A stretch of 13,191 nucleotides of DNA from Elusimicrobiota bacterium (GCA_003450735.1 DMEZ01000074.1:1-13191), one strand, 5' to 3'. Shown: positions 1 to 7,529, counted from the stretch's first letter. Translations and numbers: made by a program. Notes: a model not told the origin generated them from the letters alone.

Positions 1-615
1 CACTCCGTGGGGATACGGGACGGCAAGCTCGAGGTCCGGGTCACCCGGGACAGGCTGGATCTATTCTGTCCGTTCACCCCCGCGGGCTCAAGGAATCTCA
101 GCGTGGAGGCCGTGTTCCTGGACGCCGGCAGCGATCGCCGGGCCCGCTACGGGCTTTTCTTCGGAGGGAAAGCCTCGGGGGACCGCTTGGAGAGCCGCTA
201 CACCTTCCTGGTCGACGGCAACGGCCAATACTACGTCCGGGAGATCTCGGATGGGGAATGGAGCAACCTCATCGGGAATCGAAGATCGGCCGCCATCCGC
301 AAAACGAAGAACAGGCTGGAAGTCGTCGTGTCCGGCGACTGGGTGGGATTCTATATCAACGGTTGGCTCGTGCACGATATGACGATCAGGGATTTCACGG
401 GGGACCGGCTGGGCTTCATCTTCACCGGCGGCATCCAGGTCGACGTCGACAGCATCGTTGTGCGGAGTCCTGCCTCGGGCCCGGCCCCGCCCCGGCCTCC
501 CACGCGCTCCGGCGCCCGCGCTCCGGCGAGACCCGCGCGCGCCGAACATGCGGGCCAGGGCGACGGGGACGCACGGACACCCGAGGCGGGAGTCCTTCGA
601 ACGCCCTCGCGCTAG
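1..615 (+). CDS. Partial concanavalin A-like (LamG / DUF1080-type) beta-sandwich protein, 5' end outside window
   Basis: The frame is open from the first base and stops at TAG 613-615, so 204 residues are visible and the true start lies to the left. A GTG at 7 is the first possible start inside the window, but the domain already seems to be under way. Visible residues 30-155 read like the jelly-roll of the LamG/3-keto-disaccharide hydrolase (DUF1080) superfamily: a YGLFFGG strand, then YTFLVDGNGQYYVREISDG, an NRLEVVVSGDWVGFYING block, and a closing GDRLGFIFTGG strand. Such domains bind carbohydrate or serve as accessory modules; no catalytic residues can be assigned. The last 47 residues are a Pro/Ala/Arg-rich tail without a recognisable fold, possibly partly read-through of low-complexity DNA. 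The gene converges on the minus-strand operon, with 80 bp between the stop codons. The domain call is fairly secure; the role of the whole protein is unknown. Confidence 0.75.
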   Translation, partial: HSVGIRDGKLEVRVTRDRLDLFCPFTPAGSRNLSVEAVFLDAGSDRRARYGLFFGGKASGDRLESRYTFLVDGNGQYYVREISDGEWSNLIGNRRSAAIRKTKNRLEVVVSGDWVGFYINGWLVHDMTIRDFTGDRLGFIFTGGIQVDVDSIVVRSPASGPAPPRPPTRSGARAPARPARAEHAGQGDGDARTPEAGVLRTPSR

Positions 616-695
616 GGCCGGAAGGCGGAGGCTGCTTCGCCTGCGCCCGCTGGAGCTCCAGGTCGGCCTCGCCGAGGGAAGGCGGGGCTCCCGTC
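616..695. other. Convergent intergenic spacer carrying a gene-end remnant
   Basis: This 80-bp spacer separates the stop codons of the plus-strand LamG-like gene and the minus-strand CHAT gene. No convincing rho-independent terminator is visible: there is no GC hairpin followed by a T run on either strand. More than half of it (635-677) is a near copy of the 3' end of the PorV-like gene, listed separately as a repeat. Read on the minus strand, that remnant still gives a GEADLELQRAQAK-like peptide but continues past the position of the original stop codon. Confidence 0.6.
635..677 (-). repeat. Copy A of 43-bp imperfect direct repeat flanking the CHAT gene
   Basis: Positions 635-677 match 3632-3674 at 39 of 43 bases, in the same orientation. 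The mismatches are two adjacent bases near the middle and two more a few bases further on. Flanking bases diverge at once on both sides. On the minus strand this copy encodes LGEADLELQRAQAK, against LGEANLELQRLQAK at the C-terminus of the PorV-like protein, but the TGA stop is missing from this copy. It begins about 20 nt after the CHAT stop codon. Confidence 0.85.
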
Positions 696-3632
696 TCAGC
701 GGCCCACGAGGACGAAGGCCGACCAGTAGAAGGGGTTCTCGAACCCCTCCCTGCGGACGTCTGCGCGGGCCAGGCGCAGGGCTTCGCCGGGACTCGATCC
801 GTCCTTGAGATGCCGGGAGAAGGAGCGCGCGAGGGCGACCGAGCCGTCCTCGGCCACCGACCAGAGGCTCATGAGCACATCGCGGGCTCCGGCGTATTGG
901 AAGGCGCGGCCCAGGCCGAGCACGCCCTCGCCCCCGACGTTCCTGCCGATGCCGGTCTTGCAGGCGGTTAGCGCCACGACCTCGGCTTTGAGGCTCAGCC
1001 CCAGGACGTCGCTCATCGTGAGGAACCCTTCGGTCTCGTCGCCTCCGGAGGACGCCAGCACGAGAGCGGGCTCGCGGATATAGGGCAGATCGTCCTCCAG
1101 GATCCCGTGGGTGCCGAAGACGATGAGGCGATAGCTCGCCAGCGGCGATGCCAGCAAAGCCGCCTTGGTGGCTCCCGCGCCGCTCAAGACGTCGGCCTCC
1201 TCCCCGAAAAGGCGCCGCAGGTCCGAGCCCAGCTCGCGGGTCTTCTCGAGGCGCGGGAAGAGGGAGGCCGCGGAAGAGGATCCCCCCTCCCCTCGGCCGC
1301 GAAACCCGCCGACGCCCATCGCGCGCCAGGCCTCCAGAAGGCCGGAGGCTCCCCCCGAGAAGGCCGGGTCGCAGACCGCCAGCACGCGGCGCGGCGCCGC
1401 GCCGCCGGCGGGCGCGGAGCGCTGGAGCATGAGCGACGCCGCGGACTGGGCGTAGGAGACGTCGGCGCCGTCTCCAAGATACGAGACTCCCAGCGGGAAC
1501 GGACCGCGGCTTCCCTCGCCGAACGACTCGCCGGCCGGAAGCTTGACCGGCAGGGACTCGAAGGGCAGAAGGGCGAGGGCGTCGTCGGGGACGATGATGA
1601 GGCGCCCCCCCGCGGGATGCGAGCCCAGGAGGAGCCGGTAGAGACGCAGGCCCGCCGCCGCGTCGTACCTCGCGAGGTCCGAGGGGCCCCTGACGCTTTC
1701 GAAGAACGACCGGTATCCCCGGACGAGCTTCTGGAGCTCCTCTTTGGAGACAGGGATCTCGCGCACGACGACCCTCCCGGAGCCCCCCCGCACCGTAAAC
1801 AGGAAGGTCTTGTCCCGGGTGACCTTGAACTCCAGGAGGGTCTCCCCGGCGCCCAGGGGCAGGTCCTCGGCGCGCGCGGGGTCGGGATACCTCAAGGACG
1901 CGTAGGCCGGCTGGGCCTTGCGCAGCTTGGAGATGAAGCGCTCCCTCTCCTTCTTCGCCCGAGCCAGCTCCTTCTCCGCGTCCGCGTAGCCTCCGAGGTC
2001 GCCGCCCCGGTAGAGCTTGTCCAAGTCCCTGCGCAGCCCGCGGATGCGCAGCTCGATTTCCGCCTCCTCCTCCAGAAGCCGCGCCGGGAGCCCGGCGGAG
2101 GCCTGGCCGAAGCCGCGGGCCATGGCGTCGGACAGGGAGCGGGCCTTGAGGCTCTCGGAGTAGTAGAAGGCCTCCTCGGGCAGGCCCGAGGCCGCGAGGG
2201 CCTCGATGAGCCCGTCGTAGGCCCGGGTCCGCTCGAAGAGGCGGATCTTGGCGGAGAAGAACCTCGAGCGGTCCTCGACCGGGAGACCGGAGCGCTGGTC
2301 CTCGACCAAGGCCACGGCTTTCTCGAAGTGCTCGCGCGCGGCCGCGAAGTCCTTGAGGCCGAGGCTGGCGGAGCCGAGGCCGCAATGATCCACGAAGAGA
2401 GCGTCGACGTCCTTGTTGAGTGAGGCCTCCTGGAGGTCCTTGCGGAAATGGGCGAGGGCCTGCTCATGGCGTCCGGCGCTCAACGCGGCGAGTCCGAGAC
2501 CGGCCGGGTCCTGGAGGCGGTCGTAGGCGGCTTCGGCCCGGCCTTGAGCGCCGGTCTCCAGGTCGAGGTCGGCTAGAGCGAGCTCGGCCGTCCTGCTCGG
2601 CACGCCGACCTCCCTCTGAACGCGGAGGGCGGCCTCCAGATGCTCCCGGGCCTTCGGGGCGTCGCCGAGCGAGAGGAACACCCGGCCGAGGTTCTCCTCA
2701 TCGGAGCCCAGCCCCTGCCGGTCTCCGATCTCCCGGTCCAAGGAGAGCGCCCGCTCCAGATAGAGGAGGCCCTTCGGGATGTCGCCCAGCCCGACGGCCG
2801 CGAGGCCGAGCGCGCTCAGAGCGATGCCTTCGCCCTTCCTGTCGCCAGCCTGGCGGTAGAGGTTCAGCGACTCCTCGAGGTCTTCCAGCGCTTTGCGGTA
2901 GGCGCCCAGGCTCATGCGTATGTTGCCGAGGTTGGAGAGCTGGTTGGCGATGCCCTGCTTGTCGCCGAGCCGCCGCTTGGCCTCGAGGGCCTGCTCGGCG
3001 AGCTCCAGGGCCTTGCGGTAGTCGCCGTGCTCGTAGCGGCACCAGGCGAGGTTGCCGAGGTTGTTGGAGTGGTTGACCCTATCGCCGACCCGGAGGGTGA
3101 GCGCCAAGGCTTGCTCGTAGGCGCGCACGGCCTCGTCGAACCGGCCGAGGTTGTCGTAGGCCACCGCGAGGTTGGTGAGGCTGAACCCCGCGCCCTCGTC
3201 GTTGTCCAGCTTACGGAACAGGCCGAGGGCTTCCTGGGCGCAGGCGACGGCTTTCTTGTAGTCGCCCTGGTTGCGGTGGATCGCTCCGAGGTTGACGAGG
3301 CTTTCCGCGACGTCCTGCCGGTCCTTCGCCTTGCGCGAAAGGGCGAGGGCCTCCTCGCCGTATCGGAGGGCCTTGGGATAGTCGCCCAGGCCGTCGTTGA
3401 CCGCGGAGAGGTTCTTCAGGACCGTGCGCAGTTCCTCGGAGGAGGCCGCGCGGGCCAAGGGGAGGGCCTGCTCGAAGCGCTCCGAGGCGGCCGGGAAGTC
3501 GCCCTTGTCGTAGGACTCCATCCCGGATGCCACCAGAGACTCCAGGCGGGAGGAAGCGGCGGAGGCGGACGCGAGCAGGAACACGGCGGCGAGCAGGCAG
3601 AAGGCGCGGGCGATGCGATGCCCGCGCGTCAC
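696..3632 (-). CDS. Exported TPR-CHAT domain protein (caspase-like protease)
   Basis: This is a 978-residue protein. The start chosen is GTG 3632-3630, which overlaps the upstream TGA as GTGA; it opens directly into a Sec signal peptide (basic start, hydrophobic FCLLAAVFLLA, then ASASA and likely cleavage near residue 25). Residues 35-350 are tetratricopeptide repeats with a strict 40-residue period, with NLG/NLA-type helix starts near 74, 114, 154, 192, 234, 274 and 314. More irregular TPR-like helices follow to about 500, then a charged helical region at 520-575. Residues 660-978 are a CHAT domain (caspase HetF-associated with TPRs). The expected dyad is present: His842 in the FGTHG motif and Cys891 in TACKTG, preceded by the typical VPDDALALLPFESLP stretch near 681-695. 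CHAT proteases are clan CD cysteine peptidases, often activated through their repeat domains. A signal peptide implies action in the periplasm or at the outer membrane. It is the last gene of the operon. The substrate is unknown. Confidence 0.93.
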   Translation of the reverse strand: MTRGHRIARAFCLLAAVFLLASASAASSRLESLVASGMESYDKGDFPAASERFEQALPLARAASSEELRTVLKNLSAVNDGLGDYPKALRYGEEALALSRKAKDRQDVAESLVNLGAIHRNQGDYKKAVACAQEALGLFRKLDNDEGAGFSLTNLAVAYDNLGRFDEAVRAYEQALALTLRVGDRVNHSNNLGNLAWCRYEHGDYRKALELAEQALEAKRRLGDKQGIANQLSNLGNIRMSLGAYRKALEDLEESLNLYRQAGDRKGEGIALSALGLAAVGLGDIPKGLLYLERALSLDREIGDRQGLGSDEENLGRVFLSLGDAPKAREHLEAALRVQREVGVPSRTAELALADLDLETGAQGRAEAAYDRLQDPAGLGLAALSAGRHEQALAHFRKDLQEASLNKDVDALFVDHCGLGSASLGLKDFAAAREHFEKAVALVEDQRSGLPVEDRSRFFSAKIRLFERTRAYDGLIEALAASGLPEEAFYYSESLKARSLSDAMARGFGQASAGLPARLLEEEAEIELRIRGLRRDLDKLYRGGDLGGYADAEKELARAKKERERFISKLRKAQPAYASLRYPDPARAEDLPLGAGETLLEFKVTRDKTFLFTVRGGSGRVVVREIPVSKEELQKLVRGYRSFFESVRGPSDLARYDAAAGLRLYRLLLGSHPAGGRLIIVPDDALALLPFESLPVKLPAGESFGEGSRGPFPLGVSYLGDGADVSYAQSAASLMLQRSAPAGGAAPRRVLAVCDPAFSGGASGLLEAWRAMGVGGFRGRGEGGSSSAASLFPRLEKTRELGSDLRRLFGEEADVLSGAGATKAALLASPLASYRLIVFGTHGILEDDLPYIREPALVLASSGGDETEGFLTMSDVLGLSLKAEVVALTACKTGIGRNVGGEGVLGLGRAFQYAGARDVLMSLWSVAEDGSVALARSFSRHLKDGSSPGEALRLARADVRREGFENPFYWSAFVLVGR
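2583..3425 (-). repeat. TPR-coding tandem array, 120-bp period
   Basis: About seven consecutive TPR units of exactly 40 residues (120 bp) lie within the CHAT gene, covering roughly residues 70-350. Each has an NLG/NLA helix-A start, a G-D/A-Y/F-x-KAL turn and a G-D-R/K linker. The units differ in DNA sequence, so this is a diverged protein repeat rather than a fresh DNA duplication. Confidence 0.85.
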
Positions 3633-5011
3633 TTCGCCTGCAGCCGCTGGAGCTCCAAGTTGGCCTCGCCGAGGTCCACGCCGAGGCCCTTGAACTCGGA
3701 GAGCATCTGCCTGAGCCGCTCGATGAGCACGAGGTCCGAGGCGCCCTGGGTCTTGAGGTCCTGGTAGGCCTGCCACTCCTCGCGGAAGCGCAGCTCGTGG
3801 TCCATCTTCTTCATGCGCTCCTGCTCCGCCTTGAGCAGCTTGAGCCGCTCCTCGGCCTTCCGGTGGCGCTCCTCCATCTCCTTGAGCTGGATGCGCCGCT
3901 GGGCGTCCCTGAGCTTCTGCTCGGCCTCGCCCCGGCCGGCCGCCTCGGTGAGCATGTCCCGGCGCAGCCCCTCCATCTCCTCGCGCAGAGCCCGCAGTTC
4001 CTCGGCCAGCTTCCACTGCTTGACCTCGGCCGCCTCCAGGGCGCGCGAGAGGTCCCGCCGGTAGGTGATCTCGGACTTGAGGACGCGCTCGTACTCGGCT
4101 TCGGGATTCCAGGCGCCGAAGCGCCAGCTCAGACTCACGCTGTGGCCCCAGCGCGAGCCGTTGGAGAGCGGGATGCGCATGGCGTAGTCCAGGCGCCCGC
4201 CGAAGCGGCGCCAGCCCGCGCCCAGGCTCCAGTTGCGGGAGAGCCCCCCCACCGTGAGGCCCGTGCGCGCGGCGAAGGCCCCGAAGCTCGCGGTGCTCCA
4301 GCCGTACTCGGTGCCCATCGCGCCGGACATCGTCGTGCGGTAGCCCGCCGAGGCCTCGCGCTGGGTGACGTCCATCGCCACCTTGAAGCGCCGCACCTGC
4401 TGGGAGAAGCCCAGCTTGACCATGACGGGCGCCCGGTCGGGGATGTTCGGCAGGTCCATCCTCGGGCCGTTCATGTTGAGGATCGAGAGCCCGAGGGTCT
4501 TGTCGTCGCTCAGGCGCAGGATCGCTCCGGAGTCCACGGCGGCCTTGGAGGCCCTCCCGCCGGGGACGCTGCCCGAGCGCGTGAGGGACTTGATCGCGAC
4601 GCCGGCGTCGAGCACGGCCGAGCCGACCTCCCGCCAGTTGCGCGTCCCGTAGGCGAAGGAGAGCGTCCTGTCCAGGGAGACGTCCTTGATGTCGTCGTAG
4701 TGCCAGAAGACGCCGAAGCCTCCCTCGAAGGGCGGCTGGCGCACGGGGACGGCGCCGCCCAGGACGAAGCCGCTCAGGTCGGTCGCCCCCGCGGAGGTGT
4801 GGAAGAGGCGGCGGATGCCGGTCTCGACCTCGGGCCGCTGGAGATGGCCCAGGGTCGCCGGGTTCATGGGCGCGCAGACGATATCGTCCGGGACCGCGGT
4901 CATCGCGTCGGCCATCGCGGCGGAGCGGGCGCCGAAGCCGGCGTCCTCGAAGGCGGCTCGAGCCGACGGAGCGGTCAAAAGCAGGACGGCGGCCAGGAAG
5001 AAGGTCCTCAT
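3629..5011 (-). CDS. PorV/PorQ-like outer-membrane barrel with C-terminal coiled coil
   Basis: A 460-residue protein starting at ATG 5011-5009, whose start overlaps the upstream TGA as ATGA. Residues 1-19 are a signal peptide (MRTFFLAAVLLLTAPSARA). Residues 20-60 carry the usual opening of PorV/PorQ (UPF0164-like) proteins: AFEDAGFGARSAAMADA, then a V-x-D-D stretch and MNPATLG. Alternating hydrophobic strands rich in G, W and Y continue to a terminal VSLSWRFGAW near 291-301, consistent with a beta barrel. From about 305 to 445 the sequence becomes a highly charged coiled coil (ELRALREEMEGLRRDM and KLLKAEQERMKKM heptads), probably periplasmic or surface-exposed. Classical PorV proteins act as outer-membrane shuttles or anchors for secreted cargo. 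No type IX secretion gene is visible here, so the family name does not prove that role. The gene is translationally coupled on both sides, to the cyclase and to the CHAT protease. Its 3' end is the source of the flanking repeat. Confidence 0.85.
   Translation of the reverse strand: MRTFFLAAVLLLTAPSARAAFEDAGFGARSAAMADAMTAVPDDIVCAPMNPATLGHLQRPEVETGIRRLFHTSAGATDLSGFVLGGAVPVRQPPFEGGFGVFWHYDDIKDVSLDRTLSFAYGTRNWREVGSAVLDAGVAIKSLTRSGSVPGGRASKAAVDSGAILRLSDDKTLGLSILNMNGPRMDLPNIPDRAPVMVKLGFSQQVRRFKVAMDVTQREASAGYRTTMSGAMGTEYGWSTASFGAFAARTGLTVGGLSRNWSLGAGWRRFGGRLDYAMRIPLSNGSRWGHSVSLSWRFGAWNPEAEYERVLKSEITYRRDLSRALEAAEVKQWKLAEELRALREEMEGLRRDMLTEAAGRGEAEQKLRDAQRRIQLKEMEERHRKAEERLKLLKAEQERMKKMDHELRFREEWQAYQDLKTQGASDLVLIERLRQMLSEFKGLGVDLGEANLELQRLQAK
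3632..3674 (-). repeat. Copy B of 43-bp direct repeat (3' end of PorV-like gene)
   Basis: This is the intact partner of 635-677. It encodes the last 14 residues of the PorV-like protein and stops one base short of its in-frame TGA (3631-3629), ending at the first base of the CHAT GTG start codon. Together the two copies bracket the CHAT coding sequence with almost no extra DNA. Confidence 0.85.
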
Positions 5012-6510
5012 AGGAGGTTGCCTTGGGGATTGTTCAAAATTATCCGGGTGTCCGCCAGCCCGTCGCGCCCGTGGGACTTGACCCAGTAGAGCGCCTCGTC
5101 GGCCTTGCGCACGAGGTCGTCGACGGTGCGGCCGTCGTGCGGGTAGGACGCGAGCCCGATGCTGGCGCTCGCCCCCACCCAGCCGGCCTTCGAGAACTCC
5201 ACCGGGACGCGGATGCGGCGGATCTCCTGGAGGAGCCGGCTCATGATCGAGACGGCCTCCTCCGGGCCGGCCTGGGGGAGCAGAACGAGCAGTTCGTCGC
5301 CCCCGTAGCGGGCCGAGAAGTCCAGCTTGCGCAGGTTCCTCGAGATGGCGCAGCCCACCTCCCGCAGGACGGCGTCCCCGGTCTGGTGCCCGTAGGTGTC
5401 GTTGACGGCCTTGAAGCGGTCGATGTCCAGCATCGCCACCGAGACGGGCTGGCCGGAGCGCTCGGAGCGGTAGAGTTCCTCCTGGAAGCGCTGGGTGAAG
5501 AAGCGCCGCACCGGCAAGCCGGTCAAGGCGTCGTAGAGCGAGAGCGCCTGCACCTCCTCGAAGAGCCGCGCGTTGTCCACGGCCAGGGCGATCTGCCCGG
5601 CGTAGGTCTTGAGCAGGGCGGCGTCCGCCGAGGGCAGGGTCTGCTGGGAGAGCAGGTTGTCGGCGACGAGCAGGCCGATCCTCTGCCCCTTGACGACGAG
5701 CGGCACGGCCAGCGCGCGGTCCTCGAAGAGGTCCTTTCGCAGCCCCCCCTCCTCTTCCCCCTCGTCGAGCGGGAGCTCCTCGGAGCGGAGGCTCAGCGCC
5801 CGGCCGCGCACGTCCACGCTCACCTCTCCCCGCAAAACCCCGGAGGCGCTGTCGACGAGGTAGAGCCGGACGCGGTCGAGGCCGAAGCGGCGGGCCACCC
5901 CCTGGGCGATGACCCGCAGGCCGTGCTCGACGCGCAGGGAGCCGGCGAAGACGGCCGTCATGTCGGTGAGCTCCATCAGCCGCCCGAGCAGGCTCCGGTT
6001 CTGCTCCGCCTTCAGCGTCTGGCGCAGGCTCCGCGCGAGCTCCTCGCCGAGCAGGCGGGCGAGCACGCGCTCCCGGGCCGTGAACGGACGGGCGCGGCCG
6101 TCCTCCTCTCGCCCGCCCCCGCAGGCGCTGGGAAGCCGGAGGGGGCGCCGGGCGAACCGCTCGACCCGGAGCACCCAGCAGCCGCCCTCCCAGCGCAGAG
6201 GGACGTAGAGCAGGGGCCTCGGCTTCGCGAAGCAGAGGCGGCGGCGCCGCCCCTCGACGAGCTGCCACAGCGGGGCGTCCGGGCCCAAGACCAGCGTCTC
6301 GTCGCGCCCGACGAGTCGGCCGCGTTCCCGGCAGAGCGCGAGTCTGAGCGAGCGCTCGGCGCGCCGGCAGGAGAGCACGCTCAGGCGCTCTGCGCGCAGG
6401 AGCGGGGCCATGAGCCCGAGGGCGCGGGAGAGCAGTTCCTGCGTCCCGGACACGGGCCGGCCGAGCTCCTGGTGGAACCGGTAGAGCGTCCCGTGGCCGA
6501 AGCTAGGCAT
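5008..6510 (-). CDS. GAF-GAF-GGDEF diguanylate cyclase
   Basis: A 500-residue cytoplasmic protein with no signal peptide or membrane segment, which makes c-di-GMP from two GTP. Residues 1-165 look like a diverged GAF domain ending in a signalling helix. Residues 175-320 are a clearer GAF domain, ending in the TYAGQIALAVDNARLFEEV helix. Residues 325-485 are the GGDEF domain, with YDALTGLPVRRFF at 326-338, MLDIDRFKAVNDTYGH at 360-375 and the active-site loop as GGDEL at 403-407. Leu in place of Phe at the last position is tolerated in active enzymes. An RxxD inhibitory site (RKLD, 394-397) lies exactly five residues ahead, so product inhibition is expected. ATG 6510-6508 is preferred because it overlaps the upstream stop by 8 nt; an ATG at 6546 would give a longer overlap. 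The GAF domains' ligand is unknown. Confidence 0.92.
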   Translation of the reverse strand: MPSFGHGTLYRFHQELGRPVSGTQELLSRALGLMAPLLRAERLSVLSCRRAERSLRLALCRERGRLVGRDETLVLGPDAPLWQLVEGRRRRLCFAKPRPLLYVPLRWEGGCWVLRVERFARRPLRLPSACGGGREEDGRARPFTARERVLARLLGEELARSLRQTLKAEQNRSLLGRLMELTDMTAVFAGSLRVEHGLRVIAQGVARRFGLDRVRLYLVDSASGVLRGEVSVDVRGRALSLRSEELPLDEGEEEGGLRKDLFEDRALAVPLVVKGQRIGLLVADNLLSQQTLPSADAALLKTYAGQIALAVDNARLFEEVQALSLYDALTGLPVRRFFTQRFQEELYRSERSGQPVSVAMLDIDRFKAVNDTYGHQTGDAVLREVGCAISRNLRKLDFSARYGGDELLVLLPQAGPEEAVSIMSRLLQEIRRIRVPVEFSKAGWVGASASIGLASYPHDGRTVDDLVRKADEALYWVKSHGRDGLADTRIILNNPQGNLL

Positions 6511-7519
6511 ACTGTCCGGACACGGCGTCCGCCTCGGCCGCGGCATGGGCGACCTCGTCCTGGAGGCCCTGCTTCGAGTACGCGCCACCCAGGGCCAGGA
6601 CGGCGAGGCGCTCGAGGGCCCGCTCGAGGATGCGCTCTAGGGTGCCGGCGAGGAGCAGCGCGGGGAGCGTCCTCACGTCAGGAAGAGGCGGCGGGGCCGG
6701 CGAGAGGGAGCGGACCCGCTTCCAGGCTTCGGCGGGGAAGGCGCAGTCGCTGGGCACGGCCAGATGGAGCGCCCAGAGGAGGGGCGCGGCGCCGCCGGGG
6801 AAAGGAAGGGCGACGACCCGGTCCGCGTAGGGCCCCTCGGGCGCGGGGCCGAGCTCGAACACGCAGCCGCCCTCGCCGATGCCGGGGACGGGCAGGCCGC
6901 TGTCCTCCGAGAGGACGAGGGCGCCTTCGGCGATGAGCTCGAAGAGGTCCTCGAAGCCGCGCAAGGCCTCCTCCCGGGCGAAGAGGGCCCGGCCCTCGGT
7001 CGAGAAGAAGTCCCCGCCCCGCGCCCACACGAAGGGCGCGGCGTCGCGCCAGCGCAGGCTCCCGCTCGGCCCCTTGAGCAGCGCCCGCCCCCCGGCGACC
7101 TTGCCGAGGGAGCGGCAGGCGCGGCGGAAGGCGTCGGGCGAGGCGAGCTCTTCCGGGCGCAGGCCTCCGCGCTCCAGGATGTCCCCGCGGCAGAAGAGCG
7201 CGGGCGCCTCCAGGCGCCAGGGCAGGGAGAACGCCTTCCCCTCCTCGGGGCAGGCGTGCGGGCGCAGGGGCGCCGGGCACGCGGCGGGATCGAATGCCGG
7301 CTCAAGCGCGGATAATTCCATGAGCAGCCCGAGCCGCGCGAGCTGGGGCGTCCAGTGGGAGGGGACGGCGACGATGTCCGGGCGGGGCGCGTCGGGGTCC
7401 CTGAGCATCTGGAAGAGCCCCGCCCAGAGCTCCGCGAGCGGCTTCGCGGTGATCTCCAACTCCGCCCCATCCGCGTCGCTGGGCGCGTCCGCCGGGGCCC
7501 AGACGCGCAGCGCGCTCAG
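6503..7519 (-). CDS. Solute-binding-protein-like (SBP family 1 type) protein lacking a signal peptide
   Basis: Residues are numbered from the proposed CTG start at 7519 (338 aa). The family 1 (sugar-type) extracellular solute-binding fold is recognisable from its order of blocks: opening strand ALRVWAP; PDIVAVPSHWTPQLARLGLLMELSAL-type segment at 47-72; FSLPWRLEAPALFCRGDIL followed by ERGGL at 97-120; and PFVWARGGDFF, then FAREEALRGFEDLFELIAEG, at 162-199. It is shorter than typical members (about 400 or more residues) and has neither a hydrophobic leader nor a lipobox, so it should stay in the cytoplasm. No ABC permease or ATPase lies nearby. The only upstream ATG in frame (7627) would overlap tsaD by 112 nt and still not create a leader. 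It overlaps tsaD upstream and the cyclase downstream, so a ligand-sensing or adaptor role with the cyclase is a reasonable inference. Family assignment is moderate, function unknown. Confidence 0.72.
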   Translation of the reverse strand: MSALRVWAPADAPSDADGAELEITAKPLAELWAGLFQMLRDPDAPRPDIVAVPSHWTPQLARLGLLMELSALEPAFDPAACPAPLRPHACPEEGKAFSLPWRLEAPALFCRGDILERGGLRPEELASPDAFRRACRSLGKVAGGRALLKGPSGSLRWRDAAPFVWARGGDFFSTEGRALFAREEALRGFEDLFELIAEGALVLSEDSGLPVPGIGEGGCVFELGPAPEGPYADRVVALPFPGGAAPLLWALHLAVPSDCAFPAEAWKRVRSLSPAPPPLPDVRTLPALLLAGTLERILERALERLAVLALGGAYSKQGLQDEVAHAAAEADAVSGQYA

Positions 7520-7529
7520 GACCAGCTCC
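7516..7529 (-). promoter_or_regulatory. Ribosome binding site and CTGA stop/start overlap (candidate CTG start)
   Basis: On the minus strand, GGAG (7529-7526) sits 6 nt before CTG (7519-7517), which overlaps the tsaD TGA (7518-7516) as CTGA. The next two junctions at which a stop overlaps a start by 4 nt are ATGA (5011-5008) and GTGA (3632-3629). No ATG, GTG or TTG in this frame exists between 7627 and 7459, and a start at TTG 7459 would delete the first conserved strand. Together these make a rare CTG start the best reading. Confidence 0.55.

Noticed and set aside
623..642. Possible short hairpin (AGGCG/CGCCT) after the LamG-like gene
   Set aside because: It is only five base pairs, with a long loop and no T run; not enough for a terminator.
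88..2385. Minus-strand open frame of 765 codons in another frame
   Set aside because: It overlaps the CHAT gene and the LamG-like gene, and reads as Arg/Gly/Pro-rich shadow translation.
3633..4016. N-terminal extension of the CHAT gene back to an ATG at 4016
   Set aside because: The extra 128 residues are shadow translation of the PorV coiled-coil region, and would bury the signal peptide that begins at the GTG at 3632.
5023..6936. Plus-strand open frame of 637 codons
   Set aside because: Antisense to the GAF-GGDEF and SBP-like genes, which have clear motifs; the plus-strand peptide has no domain features.
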